Shown here piece by piece: positions 23,922-32,738 of a stretch of DNA of 64,000 nt. The DNA comes from Halomonas litopenaei. GTDB lineage: Bacteria > Pseudomonadota > Gammaproteobacteria > Pseudomonadales > Halomonadaceae. The notes below the pieces were generated by a model. That model saw nothing but the letters and a program-made list of their open reading frames with translations. It was not told the origin of the DNA and searched no databases. The translations under genes and the position numbers were made by a program. The stretch spans positions 744,001-808,000 of the forward strand of contig NZ_PXNS01000001.1 of assembly GCF_003045775.1 (NCBI RefSeq). Reading direction: 5' to 3'. The stretch's first letter is position 1. Each line of letters begins with the position of its first letter.

Positions 23922-24685
23922 CCATGCGTCCCGATTTTGACCTCGACGGACGGGTGGCGCTGGTCACCGGGGGCAGCAGCGGGCTGGGTCTTGCCATCGG
24001 CGAGGCACTGGCGGCGAGCGGCGCCCGGGTGGTGCTGGCCGCCAGGCGTCAGGACGCGCTGGATGCGGGAGTGGAGCGGATTCGGAGCATGGGCGGCCAG
24101 GCGGCCGCCCTCAGCGCCGACCTGGCCGACGCCAGGGGCCTTGATGAGGTGGCACGTCGCGCTACCGAAGCGTTTGGCGATCCCCAGATTGTGGTCAACG
24201 CCGCCGGGGTGAACCTGCGCCAGCCGGCAGAAGAGGTCGATCTGGCCTCGTGGGAGCTGACCCTGCAGCTCCACCTGGGCACGCCGTTCTTTCTGTCACG
24301 GGCGCTGGTGCCGGGGATGCGCGCGGCGGGCTACGGTCGCATCATCAACCTGGCCTCGCTGCAGTCTAGTCGTGCCTTTCCCGACAGCGCCCCCTACGGG
24401 GCCGGCAAGGGGGGTATCGCCCAGCTGACCCGCGCCATGGCCGAGGCCTGGTCGCGCCACGGTATCAACGCCAATGCGCTGGCGCCGGGATTCTTTCCTA
24501 CCGAGCTGACCTCACCGGTGTTCGACGATGCGGCCAGGTCCGAGGCGCTGGCGCGCCAGACCGCCATCGGCCGTAACGGAAGGCTTGAGGATATCGCGGG
24601 ACCAGCGGTATTCCTGGCGTCCCCGGCCTCGGCCTACGTCACCGGCCAGATCCTTCACGTCGATGGCGGCTTTACCGCCAAGTGA
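23918..24685 (+). CDS. SDR-family dehydrogenase, probable DHPS 2-dehydrogenase (HpsO/HpsP pair)
   Basis: A 255-residue classical short-chain dehydrogenase: cofactor motif TGGSSGLG at about residues 17-24, NAAG at ~92, catalytic Ser near 142 (LASLQSS) and Tyr-x-x-x-Lys (YGAGK, ~155). It overlaps the hpsN stop by four bases. In C. pinatubonensis HpsO and HpsP interconvert the DHPS enantiomers so that HpsN can act on the (R)-form. This enzyme and the zinc dehydrogenase that follows fill those two places; which letter belongs to which I give only from memory (SDR = HpsO). Alternative start ATG at 23924. Confidence 0.82.
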   Translation: MTMRPDFDLDGRVALVTGGSSGLGLAIGEALAASGARVVLAARRQDALDAGVERIRSMGGQAAALSADLADARGLDEVARRATEAFGDPQIVVNAAGVNLRQPAEEVDLASWELTLQLHLGTPFFLSRALVPGMRAAGYGRIINLASLQSSRAFPDSAPYGAGKGGIAQLTRAMAEAWSRHGINANALAPGFFPTELTSPVFDDAARSEALARQTAIGRNGRLEDIAGPAVFLASPASAYVTGQILHVDGGFTAK

Positions 24686-24700
24686 TTCAGGAGACTCACC

Positions 24701-25687
24701 ATGCAAGCCTTGTTCTACGTCGGTCGCGAGCAGATGGAGATGCGTGGCACCGAGCCCGAGCCGCTCAAGCCGGGGGAGTCGCGGGTGCAGGTGGAGGCCA
24801 CCGGCATCTGCGGTTCCGACCTGCATGCCTACCATGGCCATGATCCCCGGCGGATGCCGCCGATGATCCTGGGCCACGAGGTCGCGGGACGGGTGGTCGA
24901 GGGTGCCTGGAAGGGCAAGCGGGTCACCATGAACCCGCTGATCGTCTGCGGCCACTGCGAGTACTGCCAGGCCGGGCGCCAGAATCTATGCGAGAACCGC
25001 AGCATGATCGGCATGAATCGCCCCGGCAGCTTCGCCGAGACGGTCAACATCGCCGATCACAGCCTGATCGAGCTGCCACAGACGCTCAGCGCCGAGGTCG
25101 CCGCCATGACCGAGCCGGTGGCGACCGCAGTGCATGGTATTCACCGCCTGGAGCGGGTGCTCGATCGCCCGCTGGCGGAGTCCCGGGTGCTGGTGATCGG
25201 TGCCGGCGCCATCGGCCTGATGACCGCCTTGATCCTGCGCCAGCGCGGGGTGCGCTCGCTGCGTATCGCCGATCTCAACCCGCTGCGCCGGGAGGCGGCG
25301 CTCAGGGTCGGGCTCGAGGCCTTCGACCCGCGCGAAGCGCCGCCCCGGGCCGACTCGGTGGAAGCGGTGTTCGACTGTGTGGGGGCCGGCCCCACGCGCA
25401 AGATGGCGGTGGCCTCGGCTCGTCCTGGTGGCGCGATCATGCACCTTGGTCTGCAGGACAACGATGGGGTCACCGATACCCGCGCCATCACCTTGAAGGA
25501 GCTGAGTTTTCTTGGTGCCTACACCTACAGCTTCGGTGATCTTCGCGCTGCCGTCGCACTGCTCGACGCCGGTGCGCTGGGGGAGCTGTCCTGGGTCGAG
25601 AAGCGGCCTCTGGTCGAGGGGCCGGCCGCCTTCGAGGAGCTGGCAAGCGGGCGCAGCGCCGCCGCCAAGGTCATTCTGTATCCGTAA
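24701..25687 (+). CDS. Zinc-dependent MDR dehydrogenase, probable DHPS 2-dehydrogenase (HpsO/HpsP pair)
   Basis: A 328-residue medium-chain dehydrogenase. Catalytic zinc ligands are visible in GICGSDLHAYHGHDP and GHEVAGRVVEG, and the structural-zinc cysteines in CGHCEYCQAGRQNLC (near 88-102). The Rossmann motif is VIGAGAIGLMTA near 165. It follows the SDR gene by 15 bases and is the last gene of the hpsN unit. Together with the SDR enzyme it probably interconverts (S)- and (R)-DHPS. Sorbitol or threonine dehydrogenase activity would be the alternative if it were found outside this cluster. Confidence 0.82.
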   Translation: MQALFYVGREQMEMRGTEPEPLKPGESRVQVEATGICGSDLHAYHGHDPRRMPPMILGHEVAGRVVEGAWKGKRVTMNPLIVCGHCEYCQAGRQNLCENRSMIGMNRPGSFAETVNIADHSLIELPQTLSAEVAAMTEPVATAVHGIHRLERVLDRPLAESRVLVIGAGAIGLMTALILRQRGVRSLRIADLNPLRREAALRVGLEAFDPREAPPRADSVEAVFDCVGAGPTRKMAVASARPGGAIMHLGLQDNDGVTDTRAITLKELSFLGAYTYSFGDLRAAVALLDAGALGELSWVEKRPLVEGPAAFEELASGRSAAAKVILYP

Positions 25688-26218
25688 GGGCCGCGTTGGC
25701 ACGGAGCAGCGCTCTGAACAGGCGATGTCGAGTGGACGCGCTGTGCGTCGCCTGTAGCTTCACCAGCGCTTTTGCCAGCCCTGTCGTCAGCCCTGTCGCC
25801 AGCGCTATTCGTCATCCTTTCAGCTATCTTTTCGTCCATCCTGTCGGCAAGGTGGCGCAGATGGTCGACGTTTTTTCTGAGCGAATAGATAGCTGAGTGA
25901 GCGCTTGTTCAATCGTGAATGGGCGGTCGACCTCAGGCTGCATTTTCCGTTGTTGTTCGCTGGAGGTTGCCTTCAGGGTGTGATCACGCCGCCAGACCGG
26001 GCACGCCGGGCCTGGGAGGCTCGGAAGGGCATAAGGTTACACCCCGCTTCGTGCCGGTTCTCTTAATGGATTCAGGTGGTTGCTCTCACATTGCAGTGCA
26101 CAAATTACTGGCGATCCCCTCTTGTGCAGACTAGCCACAAGAGGTAACACTGGTAGGAATGACAACAAGAAACCATAACAAGCAATCGTAATAACGTTGG
26201 CCACATGGGAGATCCATC
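25688..26218. other. Intergenic region between the DHPS locus and pntA
   Basis: 531 bases with no supported gene; short open frames here lack coding character. Near 25770 the 13-base phrase CAGCCCTGTCGTC/CAGCCCTGTCGCC occurs twice in tandem. The pntA promoter must be near the right end, where a strong inverted repeat lies at 26118-26144. Confidence 0.6.
26118..26144 (+). promoter_or_regulatory. Perfect inverted repeat upstream of pntA
   Basis: CCTCTTGTG, nine spacer bases, CACAAGAGG. The nine-base arms are perfect and centred 88 bases before the GTG start. It could be an operator or a 5' UTR hairpin; no U-tract follows directly. Confidence 0.5.
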
Positions 26219-27790
26219 GTGAAGATAGGAGCACCAAGGGAACGGCATAAGGGCGAGGCGCGTGTCGCGCTGACGCCCGAGAGCGCCGGACACATTCAGA
26301 AGCTGGGTCACGAGTGCCTGATCGAGACGGGCGCAGGTGAGCTTGCCGGCTTTACCGACGCCGCCTATGAAGAGGCCGGTGTCACTATCGTCGACAGCAT
26401 GGAGGCGGTGTTCGAGCAGGCCGACGTGGTCGTCAAGGTGCGCGAGCCACAGAAGGAAGAGTCCGACCTGCTGCGCCAGGGCCAGACCCTGATCAGCTTC
26501 TTCTGGCCGGCCCAGAACGAGGAGATGCTCGAGACCTGCAAGGACAAGGGTGCCAGCGTCGTCGCCATGGACATGGTGCCGCGGATTTCCCGCGCCCAGA
26601 AGATGGATGCGCTGTCCTCCACCGCCAACATCGCCGGCTATCGCGCGGTGATCGAGGCAGGCAACCAGTTCGGGCGCTTCTTCACCGGTCAGGTCACCGC
26701 CGCGGGCAAGGTGCCGCCGGCCAAGGTGCTGATCATCGGTGCCGGCGTTGCCGGTCTTGCCGCCATCGGTACCGCCACCAGCCTTGGTGCGGTGGTGCGT
26801 GCCTTCGACGTGCGCCCCGAGGTCTCCGAGCAGATCGAGTCCATGGGCGCCGAGTTCCTGTTCCTCGATTTCGAGGACTCCCAGGACGGCTCCGAAAGCG
26901 GTGGCTATGCGGCGCCCTCCAGCCCCGAGTTCCGCGAAAAGCAGCTCGAACTGTTCCGTCAGCAGGCCCCCGAGGTGGATATCGTCATCACCACCGCCCT
27001 GATCCCCGGACGCCCGGCTCCCAAGCTGTGGCTCGAGGACATGGTCAAGGCGATGAAGCCGGGCTCTGTGGTGGTCGACCTGGCCGCCGAGAAGGGCGGC
27101 AACTGCGACCTGACCAAGCCTGATGAGCGCGTGGTTACCGACAACGGCGTCATCGTGGTCGGCTATACCGACTTCCCGTCGCGCATGGCCACCCAGTCGT
27201 CGCTGCTGTACTCGACCAATATCCGTCACATGCTGACCGATCTGACGCCGGAGAAGGACGGCAAGATCGTTCACGACATGGAAGACGACGTGATCCGTGG
27301 CGCGACCGTCACCCACCAGGGTGAGGTCACCTTTCCGCCGCCTCCGCCCAAGGTCAAGGCCATCGCCGCGGCCAAGCCGAAGCCCAAGGAGAAGGAGCCG
27401 ACACCGGAGGAGCGCAAGGCTGCCGAACACGCTGCCTTCATGAAGCAGACCAAGAGCCAGGTCACCATGCTGGCGGTCGGCGGCATCGTCATGGGGCTGC
27501 TCGGTCTGGTGGCGCCGGCGTCCTTCATGCAGCACCTTATCGTCTTCGCGCTGGCCTGCTTCGTCGGTTTTCAGGTCATCTGGAACGTCAGTCACTCTCT
27601 GCACACGCCGCTGATGGCGGTGACCAATGCGATTTCCGGGATCATCATCCTCGGTGCCGTGCTCCAGGTGGGCTCGGGTAGCTGGTTGGTCGCCTTGCTG
27701 GCGGGCATCTCGGTGCTGATCGCTTCCATCAACGTCGTGGGTGGCTTCCTGGTGACACGCCGGATGCTGGCCATGTTCCAGAAGTCCTGA
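26219..27790 (+). CDS. pntA: NAD(P) transhydrogenase alpha subunit PntA
   Basis: A 523-residue proton-translocating transhydrogenase alpha subunit. The NAD-binding domain I is first ([20 protein letters not shown]; cofactor motif [17 protein letters not shown] near 172), then a charged Pro/Lys linker near 380-400, and three to four membrane helices at the C-terminus, as in the E. coli fused subunit. The start is GTG with GGGAG upstream. pntB follows after 16 bases. The enzyme makes NADPH from NADH using the proton gradient. It borders the DHPS locus, whose ComC may use NADPH, but pntAB is a core gene pair and the link may be chance. Confidence 0.95.
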   Translation: MKIGAPRERHKGEARVALTPESAGHIQKLGHECLIETGAGELAGFTDAAYEEAGVTIVDSMEAVFEQADVVVKVREPQKEESDLLRQGQTLISFFWPAQNEEMLETCKDKGASVVAMDMVPRISRAQKMDALSSTANIAGYRAVIEAGNQFGRFFTGQVTAAGKVPPAKVLIIGAGVAGLAAIGTATSLGAVVRAFDVRPEVSEQIESMGAEFLFLDFEDSQDGSESGGYAAPSSPEFREKQLELFRQQAPEVDIVITTALIPGRPAPKLWLEDMVKAMKPGSVVVDLAAEKGGNCDLTKPDERVVTDNGVIVVGYTDFPSRMATQSSLLYSTNIRHMLTDLTPEKDGKIVHDMEDDVIRGATVTHQGEVTFPPPPPKVKAIAAAKPKPKEKEPTPEERKAAEHAAFMKQTKSQVTMLAVGGIVMGLLGLVAPASFMQHLIVFALACFVGFQVIWNVSHSLHTPLMAVTNAISGIIILGAVLQVGSGSWLVALLAGISVLIASINVVGGFLVTRRMLAMFQKS

Positions 27791-27806
27791 ACCGCGGAGA
27801 GACGAA

Positions 27807-29249
27807 ATGCTAGGACAACAATTCGTAACCGCCGCGGCGATCGCGGCGAGTGTGCTGTTCATCCTCTCGCTGGGGGGACTGAGCAATCAGGAAAAGGCCA
27901 AGCGCGCGGTGTGGTACGGCATCGTCGGTATGGGCCTGGCGGTGTTCTCCGTCATGCTCGGCCCGAACATCGGCAACTACTGGCTGATGATCCCCTTGAT
28001 GATCGTCGGTGCCGTGGTCGGCACCATGGTGGCTAAGCGGGTCGAGATGACCCAGATGCCGCAGCTGGTGGCGGCGCTGCACTCCTTCGTCGGTCTGGCG
28101 GCGGTGTTCGTCGGCTGGAACGCCGAGATGGAACGTGCCCGGGTGCTGGCGCTGAAGGCGGCCGGTGAGTCCCTCGACGGCCTGTCGGCGTTCGCCGCTA
28201 CTCTGGCCTACAAGACACCTGCCGAGCTGACCTTCCTGCAGGTCGAGGTGGTGCTGGGCGTGTTCATCGGTGCGGTGACCTTCACCGGCTCGGTGATCGC
28301 CTTCGGCAAGCTGGCCGGCAAGATCGACGGCAAGCCGAAGAAGTACCCCGGCGGTCATGCCCTGAACGCCGGTGCGGCGATTCTCTCGCTGGTGCTGGCC
28401 ATCGCCTACCTCAACGGTGCCGGCTTCTGGACACTGTTGCTGATCGCTCTGCTCGCCTTCTTCATCGGCTGGCACCTGATCCTCGGCATCGGCGGCGCCG
28501 ACATGCCGGTGGTGGTGTCGATGCTCAACAGCTACTCGGGCTGGGCCGCGGCCGCTATCGGCTTCACCCTGTCCAATGACCTGCTGATCGTCACCGGTGC
28601 GCTGGTGGGCTCCTCCGGTGCCATCCTGTCGTACATCATGTGCAAGGCGATGAACCGCAACTTCGTCAGCGTCATCCTCGGTGGCTTCGGCGGTACCCAG
28701 GGGCCGGCCCAGGAGATCGAGGGCGAGCAGGTGTCGATCGACGCCGGTGGCGTCAGCAGCGCCCTCAACGACGCCGACAGCGTGATTATCGTGCCGGGGT
28801 ATGGCATGGCGGTGGCCCAGGCCCAGAACGCGGTCAGCGAACTGGTGCGCAAGCTGCGCTCCGCCGGCAAGGAGGTGCGCTTCGGCATCCACCCGGTGGC
28901 AGGTCGTCTGCCGGGTCACATGAACGTGCTGTTGGCCGAGGCCAAGGTACCCTACGATATCGTGCTGGAGATGGACGAGATCAATGATGACTTCGCTTCC
29001 ACCGACGTGGTCATCATCATCGGCTCCAACGACATCGTGAACCCGGCCGCCCAGGAAGACCCCAACAGCCCCATCGCCGGCATGCCGGTGCTCAAGGTGT
29101 GGGAGTCCAAGCAGGTGTTCGTGTGCAAGCGTGGTCAGGGAACCGGCTACTCGGGCATCGAGAACCCGCTGTTCTTCAAGGAGAACACCCGGATGTTCTA
29201 CGGCGATGCCCGGGCCAGTATCGATTCGCTGATTCCGCTGATCGACTGA
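27807..29249 (+). CDS. pntB: NAD(P) transhydrogenase beta subunit PntB
   Basis: A 480-residue subunit with eight to nine membrane helices (domain II) and the NADPH-binding domain III at the C-terminus ([15 protein letters not shown], then [18 protein letters not shown] and the EMDEIN loop). It forms the proton channel with PntA. The start ATG is preceded by GGAGAG. An unusual array of short hairpins follows its stop codon. Confidence 0.96.
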   Translation: MLGQQFVTAAAIAASVLFILSLGGLSNQEKAKRAVWYGIVGMGLAVFSVMLGPNIGNYWLMIPLMIVGAVVGTMVAKRVEMTQMPQLVAALHSFVGLAAVFVGWNAEMERARVLALKAAGESLDGLSAFAATLAYKTPAELTFLQVEVVLGVFIGAVTFTGSVIAFGKLAGKIDGKPKKYPGGHALNAGAAILSLVLAIAYLNGAGFWTLLLIALLAFFIGWHLILGIGGADMPVVVSMLNSYSGWAAAAIGFTLSNDLLIVTGALVGSSGAILSYIMCKAMNRNFVSVILGGFGGTQGPAQEIEGEQVSIDAGGVSSALNDADSVIIVPGYGMAVAQAQNAVSELVRKLRSAGKEVRFGIHPVAGRLPGHMNVLLAEAKVPYDIVLEMDEINDDFASTDVVIIIGSNDIVNPAAQEDPNSPIAGMPVLKVWESKQVFVCKRGQGTGYSGIENPLFFKENTRMFYGDARASIDSLIPLID

Positions 29250-29270
29250 ACTGAGCTGCGTGTAGTACAG

Positions 29271-29472
29271 GGCTCCTCTTTAGAGGGGCCCGATGATGCC
29301 CCCCTCTTTAAAGGGGCCCGAAGACGCCCCTCCTTGTAGGGGCTGAAGACGCCCCTCTTCACAGGGGCCCGACGACGCCCCTCTTCACAGGGGCCCGAAG
29401 ACGCCCCTCTTCACAGGGGCCCGAAGACGCCCCTCTTTAAAGGGGCCCAAAGACGCCCCTTTCGAGGGGCGT
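29271..29472. repeat. Array of eight short hairpins after pntB
   Basis: Eight units of about 26 bp, each a small hairpin with arms of the type GCCCCT/AGGGGC and loops CTTCAC or CTTTAA, joined by GAAGAC or close variants. Three units share the CTTCAC loop and arms; the first three are diverged. The last, 29453-29472, is a perfect 8-bp stem (ACGCCCCT/AGGGGCGT) capped by a TTCG tetraloop and followed by TTGCTCGTT, so it can act as the terminator of pntAB. The rest of the 324-base gap to gpsA shows no gene. Confidence 0.9.
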
Positions 29473-29573
29473 TGCTCGTTGTGGCACCAGGTCAGTCAAA
29501 GTGGCGACGAGATCCCTCGTCGTGACGTCAGATTCGGTACAATCCACCAAGACTCATCGACTGCGGAGCAAGC

Positions 29574-30644
29574 ATGACCGACATGGACACCAGGGTGGCG
29601 GTGCTGGGGGGCGGGAGCTTCGGCACCGCGCTGGCCAGCATCGCCGCCGATAACGGCTTCCACGTGCGCCAATGGCTCAGGGACGGCGCGCTGGTGGAAA
29701 GCATCAATCGTGATCATCGCAATCCGCGCTACTTGCCCGACTACGCCATCAACCCCAGGGTCAAGGCATCCACCGAACTCGAGTGGGTGCTCGAGGACGC
29801 CATCCTGGTGCTGGTGGCGATTCCCTCCAAGGCCTTCGCCGAGGTGGTGCGCCAGGCACGTCCCTGGCTCAAGCCCGAGCAGATTCTGGTCAGCACCACC
29901 AAGGGCATCCAGGAGGATGGCTTCAAGCTGATGAGCCAGATCCTCGAGGACGAGACGGGGTTTGCCCACGTGGGCGTGCTGTCCGGGCCCAACCTGGCCT
30001 CCGAGGTGGCCCAGAAGCAGCTCACCGCCACGGTGATCGCCAGCCACGACGCCGAGACGAGATCGCGGGTGCAGGCGGCGCTGGGCTGTGACTATTTCCG
30101 CGTCTACGCCAGCAATGACCGCTACGGGGTCGAGCTTGGCGGTGCGCTCAAGAACATCTACGCCATCGCCGCCGGCATGGCAGCGGCGCTGGGCATGGGC
30201 GAGAATACCCGCAGCATGCTGATGACCCGTGCGCTGGCCGAGATGAGCCGCTTCGCCGTCTCCCAGGGCGCCAATCCGATGACCTTCCTGGGGCTGGCCG
30301 GTGTCGGCGACCTGATCGTGACCTGCTCGTCGGAACTGTCGCGCAACTATCGCGTCGGCTTCGCGATGGGCAAGGGTCAGAGCCTGGACGAGGCGGTGGC
30401 GTCTCTCGGCCAGGTGGCCGAAGGGGTCAATACCGTCAAGCTGGTGCGCGACAAGGCCGATGCCGAAGGCGTCTACATGCCGTTGGCGGAAGGGCTCTAT
30501 CAGGTGTTGTTTCGCGGCGTGCCGGCCCGTGACATGGCCAAGCTGCTGATGCGCGGCGAGCAGAGCAGCGACGTCGAGTTCGTGCTCCCCCGCGAGGACG
30601 TCAAGCAGGACCGGCGACAGACGGAGGCCAAGAATGGCGGATAG
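29574..30644 (+). CDS. gpsA: Glycerol-3-phosphate dehydrogenase [NAD(P)+] GpsA
   Basis: A 356-residue enzyme that reduces dihydroxyacetone phosphate to sn-glycerol 3-phosphate for phospholipid synthesis. The nucleotide motif [12 protein letters not shown] lies at about 10-21, the catalytic Lys regions in STTKGIQ (~110) and [15 protein letters not shown] (~190-204), and the GLAGVGDL motif near 243. The C-terminus is slightly longer and more charged than in E. coli (339 residues). Its end overlaps sixA by 11 bases. Confidence 0.95.
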   Translation: MTDMDTRVAVLGGGSFGTALASIAADNGFHVRQWLRDGALVESINRDHRNPRYLPDYAINPRVKASTELEWVLEDAILVLVAIPSKAFAEVVRQARPWLKPEQILVSTTKGIQEDGFKLMSQILEDETGFAHVGVLSGPNLASEVAQKQLTATVIASHDAETRSRVQAALGCDYFRVYASNDRYGVELGGALKNIYAIAAGMAAALGMGENTRSMLMTRALAEMSRFAVSQGANPMTFLGLAGVGDLIVTCSSELSRNYRVGFAMGKGQSLDEAVASLGQVAEGVNTVKLVRDKADAEGVYMPLAEGLYQVLFRGVPARDMAKLLMRGEQSSDVEFVLPREDVKQDRRQTEAKNGG

Positions 30645-31122
30645 ACTCTGGATCATGCGTCACGGCGAGGCCACTCCGGGCTTTCCCGACGAGGCGCGCA
30701 GGCTGACCACCCGCGGCGAGGACGAAGCTCGCGCCATGGGCCGCTGGCTGGCGAGTCGTGACGACATCGACTGGGGCCGGCTCAAGGTGCTGGCCAGTCC
30801 CTACGTGCGTGCCCAGCAGACCGCCGCCCTGGTGCTGGACGCTCTGCCGGACGAGGTGAGTCTCGATACCCTGGACATCATCACCCCCGACGATTCCCCC
30901 GAGGCCGTGGTGGACTGGCTGACGCTGGAAAGTGACGAGGGCCCGCTGCTGCTGGTCAGCCATATGCCGCTGGTCGCGGCCCTGACCGGGCTGCTGGCGG
31001 AGGGCAGGGCAGGGGCCGGGGTGGGCTTTGTCACCGCGGCAATCGCCGAACTGGAGGCCGATGTCAGAGCCGCTGGTTGCGCGCGGCTGGTGGGCATGAC
31101 CACGCCATCGTCACTTCGCTGA
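30634..31122 (+). CDS. sixA: Phosphohistidine phosphatase SixA
   Basis: A 162-residue member of the histidine phosphatase (phosphoglycerate mutase-like) superfamily, with the RHGEA catalytic motif at residues 9-13 and a second histidine in [10 protein letters not shown] near 108. In E. coli SixA removes phosphate from histidine on phosphotransfer proteins such as ArcB or NPr. It overlaps gpsA by 11 bases, as in many gammaproteobacteria. Length matches E. coli SixA (161). Confidence 0.92.
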   Translation: MADRLWIMRHGEATPGFPDEARRLTTRGEDEARAMGRWLASRDDIDWGRLKVLASPYVRAQQTAALVLDALPDEVSLDTLDIITPDDSPEAVVDWLTLESDEGPLLLVSHMPLVAALTGLLAEGRAGAGVGFVTAAIAELEADVRAAGCARLVGMTTPSSLR

Positions 31123-31225
31123 CCCTGACCGCAGTGGTTGGCGTGGTGCGAGCGACCTGTCTGACATATTTCGCACTCGATAGAACGGGCCCGTCACTGG
31201 CGGGCTTTCACCTGAAGGGACGCCC

Positions 31226-31540
31226 ATGAGTTTTTTCGTCAACAACCGCATCTTCGTCAATCCGGGCTTTGAGGACGAGTTCGAAGAGCGCTTTCGCCGT
31301 CGCGCCGGAGAGATCGACAAGCAGCCGGGCTTTGTCGCCATGCGTGTGCTGAGGCCGCTGGGCAACCAGGCGCCCTACGTGGTGGAGACCCAGTGGGAGA
31401 GCCAGGCGGCGTTTCGTGCCTGGGTCGGCAGCGACGACTTCAAGCGTGCCCACGCCAACCCGCTGCCGGCGGAGGCCACCCGCGAGGGCGGCGGTATCGA
31501 GCAGTTCGAGGTAGTCGAGGGGACTGAAGCCAAGGGCTGA
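31226..31540 (+). CDS. ABM-domain (antibiotic biosynthesis monooxygenase-like) protein
   Basis: A 104-residue ferredoxin-like-fold protein: FVNNRIFVNPGFEDEFEERF opening, PGFVAMRVLRP in the middle and the VVETQWESQAAFRAW strand-helix typical of the ABM family. Heme-degrading monooxygenases of the IsdG/HmoB group share this layout, but the catalytic residues cannot be fixed from the sequence alone. It stands alone with its own ATG after GAAGGG, and converges on the AEC transporter gene with one base between stop codons. Confidence 0.8.
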   Translation: MSFFVNNRIFVNPGFEDEFEERFRRRAGEIDKQPGFVAMRVLRPLGNQAPYVVETQWESQAAFRAWVGSDDFKRAHANPLPAEATREGGGIEQFEVVEGTEAKG

Positions 31541-31541
31541 A

Positions 31542-32504
31542 CTAGATTAGCCCGTTGAGCCGCAGGGCGAAGACACCCACCGTCACGCTGATGCTGGCCA
31601 CCAGGGTGGTGAGGGCGATGATATTGGCCGTCAGAATTTCATCGCCGCCCATGGCCTTGGCCATCACAAAGGCCGCCGCCGCGGTGGGGCTTGCGAAGAA
31701 CAGAAACAGCACGCCCAGCTCGGCACCACGAAAGCCAAGCCCCAGCGCCGCCAGGGTGGCCACCAGCGGGATCACCACCATCTTGGCGAGGCTTGCGCTG
31801 ACGGCGGTGCGATAGCTGGTCTTGAGCGCCCGGGTGGAGATGGTGGCGCCGATGCAGATCAGCGCCAGCGGCAGGGTCAAGGAGGCAAAGTAGTCACCGG
31901 TGGTCTCGATCCACTCGGGCAGGCTGACCTGCAGCGCCGCCAGGGGCGTGGCGACCACAACCGCCAGGATCAGCGGATTGGTCAGGATATGGCGGAAGAT
32001 GCTGTTCCAGTCGATGGCCTTGCGCCGGCCGTCCTCGTCCAGTTGGTATGCCGCCAGCACCACCACCGACAGCACGTTGTAGCAGAGGATTACCACCCCC
32101 AGCAGCAGACTCCCCAGCGATAGCCCCACCTCGCCGTACATGCCGTGGGCGAGTGCCAGGCCAACCACTCCGCAGTTGCCGCGAAAGGCGCCCTGTACAT
32201 AGACCCCGCGCTGGTGACGCTTGACCCTAAGCGCAGCGTAGCCCCAGGCGAGCACGAAGCTTGCAATGGTGGCCAGTGCGAAGAAGGCCAGCATCCAGGG
32301 GTTCAGGGTGCGTTCCAGATCGGCGTGGATCAGGCTGAGAAAGAGCATGGCCGGCAGGGTGGCGCGAAACACCAGTCGCGACGCCGTATTGACGAAGGCC
32401 TGATCGATCCAGCCGAGTCGCTTGAGCGCAATGCCGATAAACACCATGGCAAACACCGGCAGGCTGATGTTGAGCGTCGACAGGAAGACATCGATCAATG
32501 ACAT
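31542..32504 (-). CDS. AEC-family transporter (auxin efflux carrier type)
   Basis: A 320-residue membrane protein with about ten helices in two five-helix halves. Family features include the start LNISLPVFAMVFIGIALKR, RATLPAMLFL near 50, and a charged break near 160-170. AEC proteins move organic acids such as malate or malonate; the substrate here is unknown. I place the start at 32504 (AAGGA eight bases before); the frame is open for 40 codons further upstream, but those are not membrane-like. It is divergent from kdgD, so a sugar-acid or carboxylate substrate is conceivable. Confidence 0.85.
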   Translation of the reverse strand: MSLIDVFLSTLNISLPVFAMVFIGIALKRLGWIDQAFVNTASRLVFRATLPAMLFLSLIHADLERTLNPWMLAFFALATIASFVLAWGYAALRVKRHQRGVYVQGAFRGNCGVVGLALAHGMYGEVGLSLGSLLLGVVILCYNVLSVVVLAAYQLDEDGRRKAIDWNSIFRHILTNPLILAVVVATPLAALQVSLPEWIETTGDYFASLTLPLALICIGATISTRALKTSYRTAVSASLAKMVVIPLVATLAALGLGFRGAELGVLFLFFASPTAAAAFVMAKAMGGDEILTANIIALTTLVASISVTVGVFALRLNGLI

Positions 32505-32602
32505 GGGCGCGTCCTTGGGCCTCCAGGGAGAGGGTGTCGGATGGCCCCGGGGGCCCGCTTCGAGTCTCTCGTCGGCATTGCGGCGGGTGAAACAGGAGTG
32601 TG

Positions 32603-32619
32603 AACTTTGGTCTAAAGTT
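32603..32619. promoter_or_regulatory. Inverted repeat in the AEC/kdgD divergent region
   Basis: AACTTT-N5-AAAGTT, six-base perfect arms, between the divergent AEC and kdgD genes. Size and position suit a regulator operator. No regulator gene is nearby. Confidence 0.4.
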
Positions 32620-32667
32620 ACCACAGTGGCTATTGTCAGTCAGCGTCCCGACGTCTAGCTTATGTTT

Positions 32668-32681
32668 TGTATGATGTATGA
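32668..32681. promoter_or_regulatory. Tandem heptamer TGTATGA x2 upstream of kdgD
   Basis: TGTATGATGTATGA, a perfect direct repeat flanked by ATGT and ACAT, 58 bases before kdgD. It may be a regulator site overlapping the promoter. Tentative. Confidence 0.3.
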
Positions 32682-32738
32682 CATGGCGGGAATCGAAACC
32701 CTCATGTCCGTTCACGACGAAGACAGGAGGACGTTTCG

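Noticed and set aside
25688..26218. Small open frames of 60-80 codons in the gap before pntA
   Set aside because: No ribosome site, no conserved motif, and composition unlike genes of this window.
26105..27886. 593-codon minus-strand open frame opposite pntA
   Set aside because: Shadow of pntA; no family features.
26219..29249. pntAB as part of the sulfonate locus
   Set aside because: Close placement is suggestive, but there is a 531-base gap with its own regulatory repeat, no HpsR operator was seen there, and pntAB is a general housekeeping pair.
29271..29472. CRISPR array
   Set aside because: Units are 26 bp self-complementary hairpins without unique spacers, and no cas genes are nearby.
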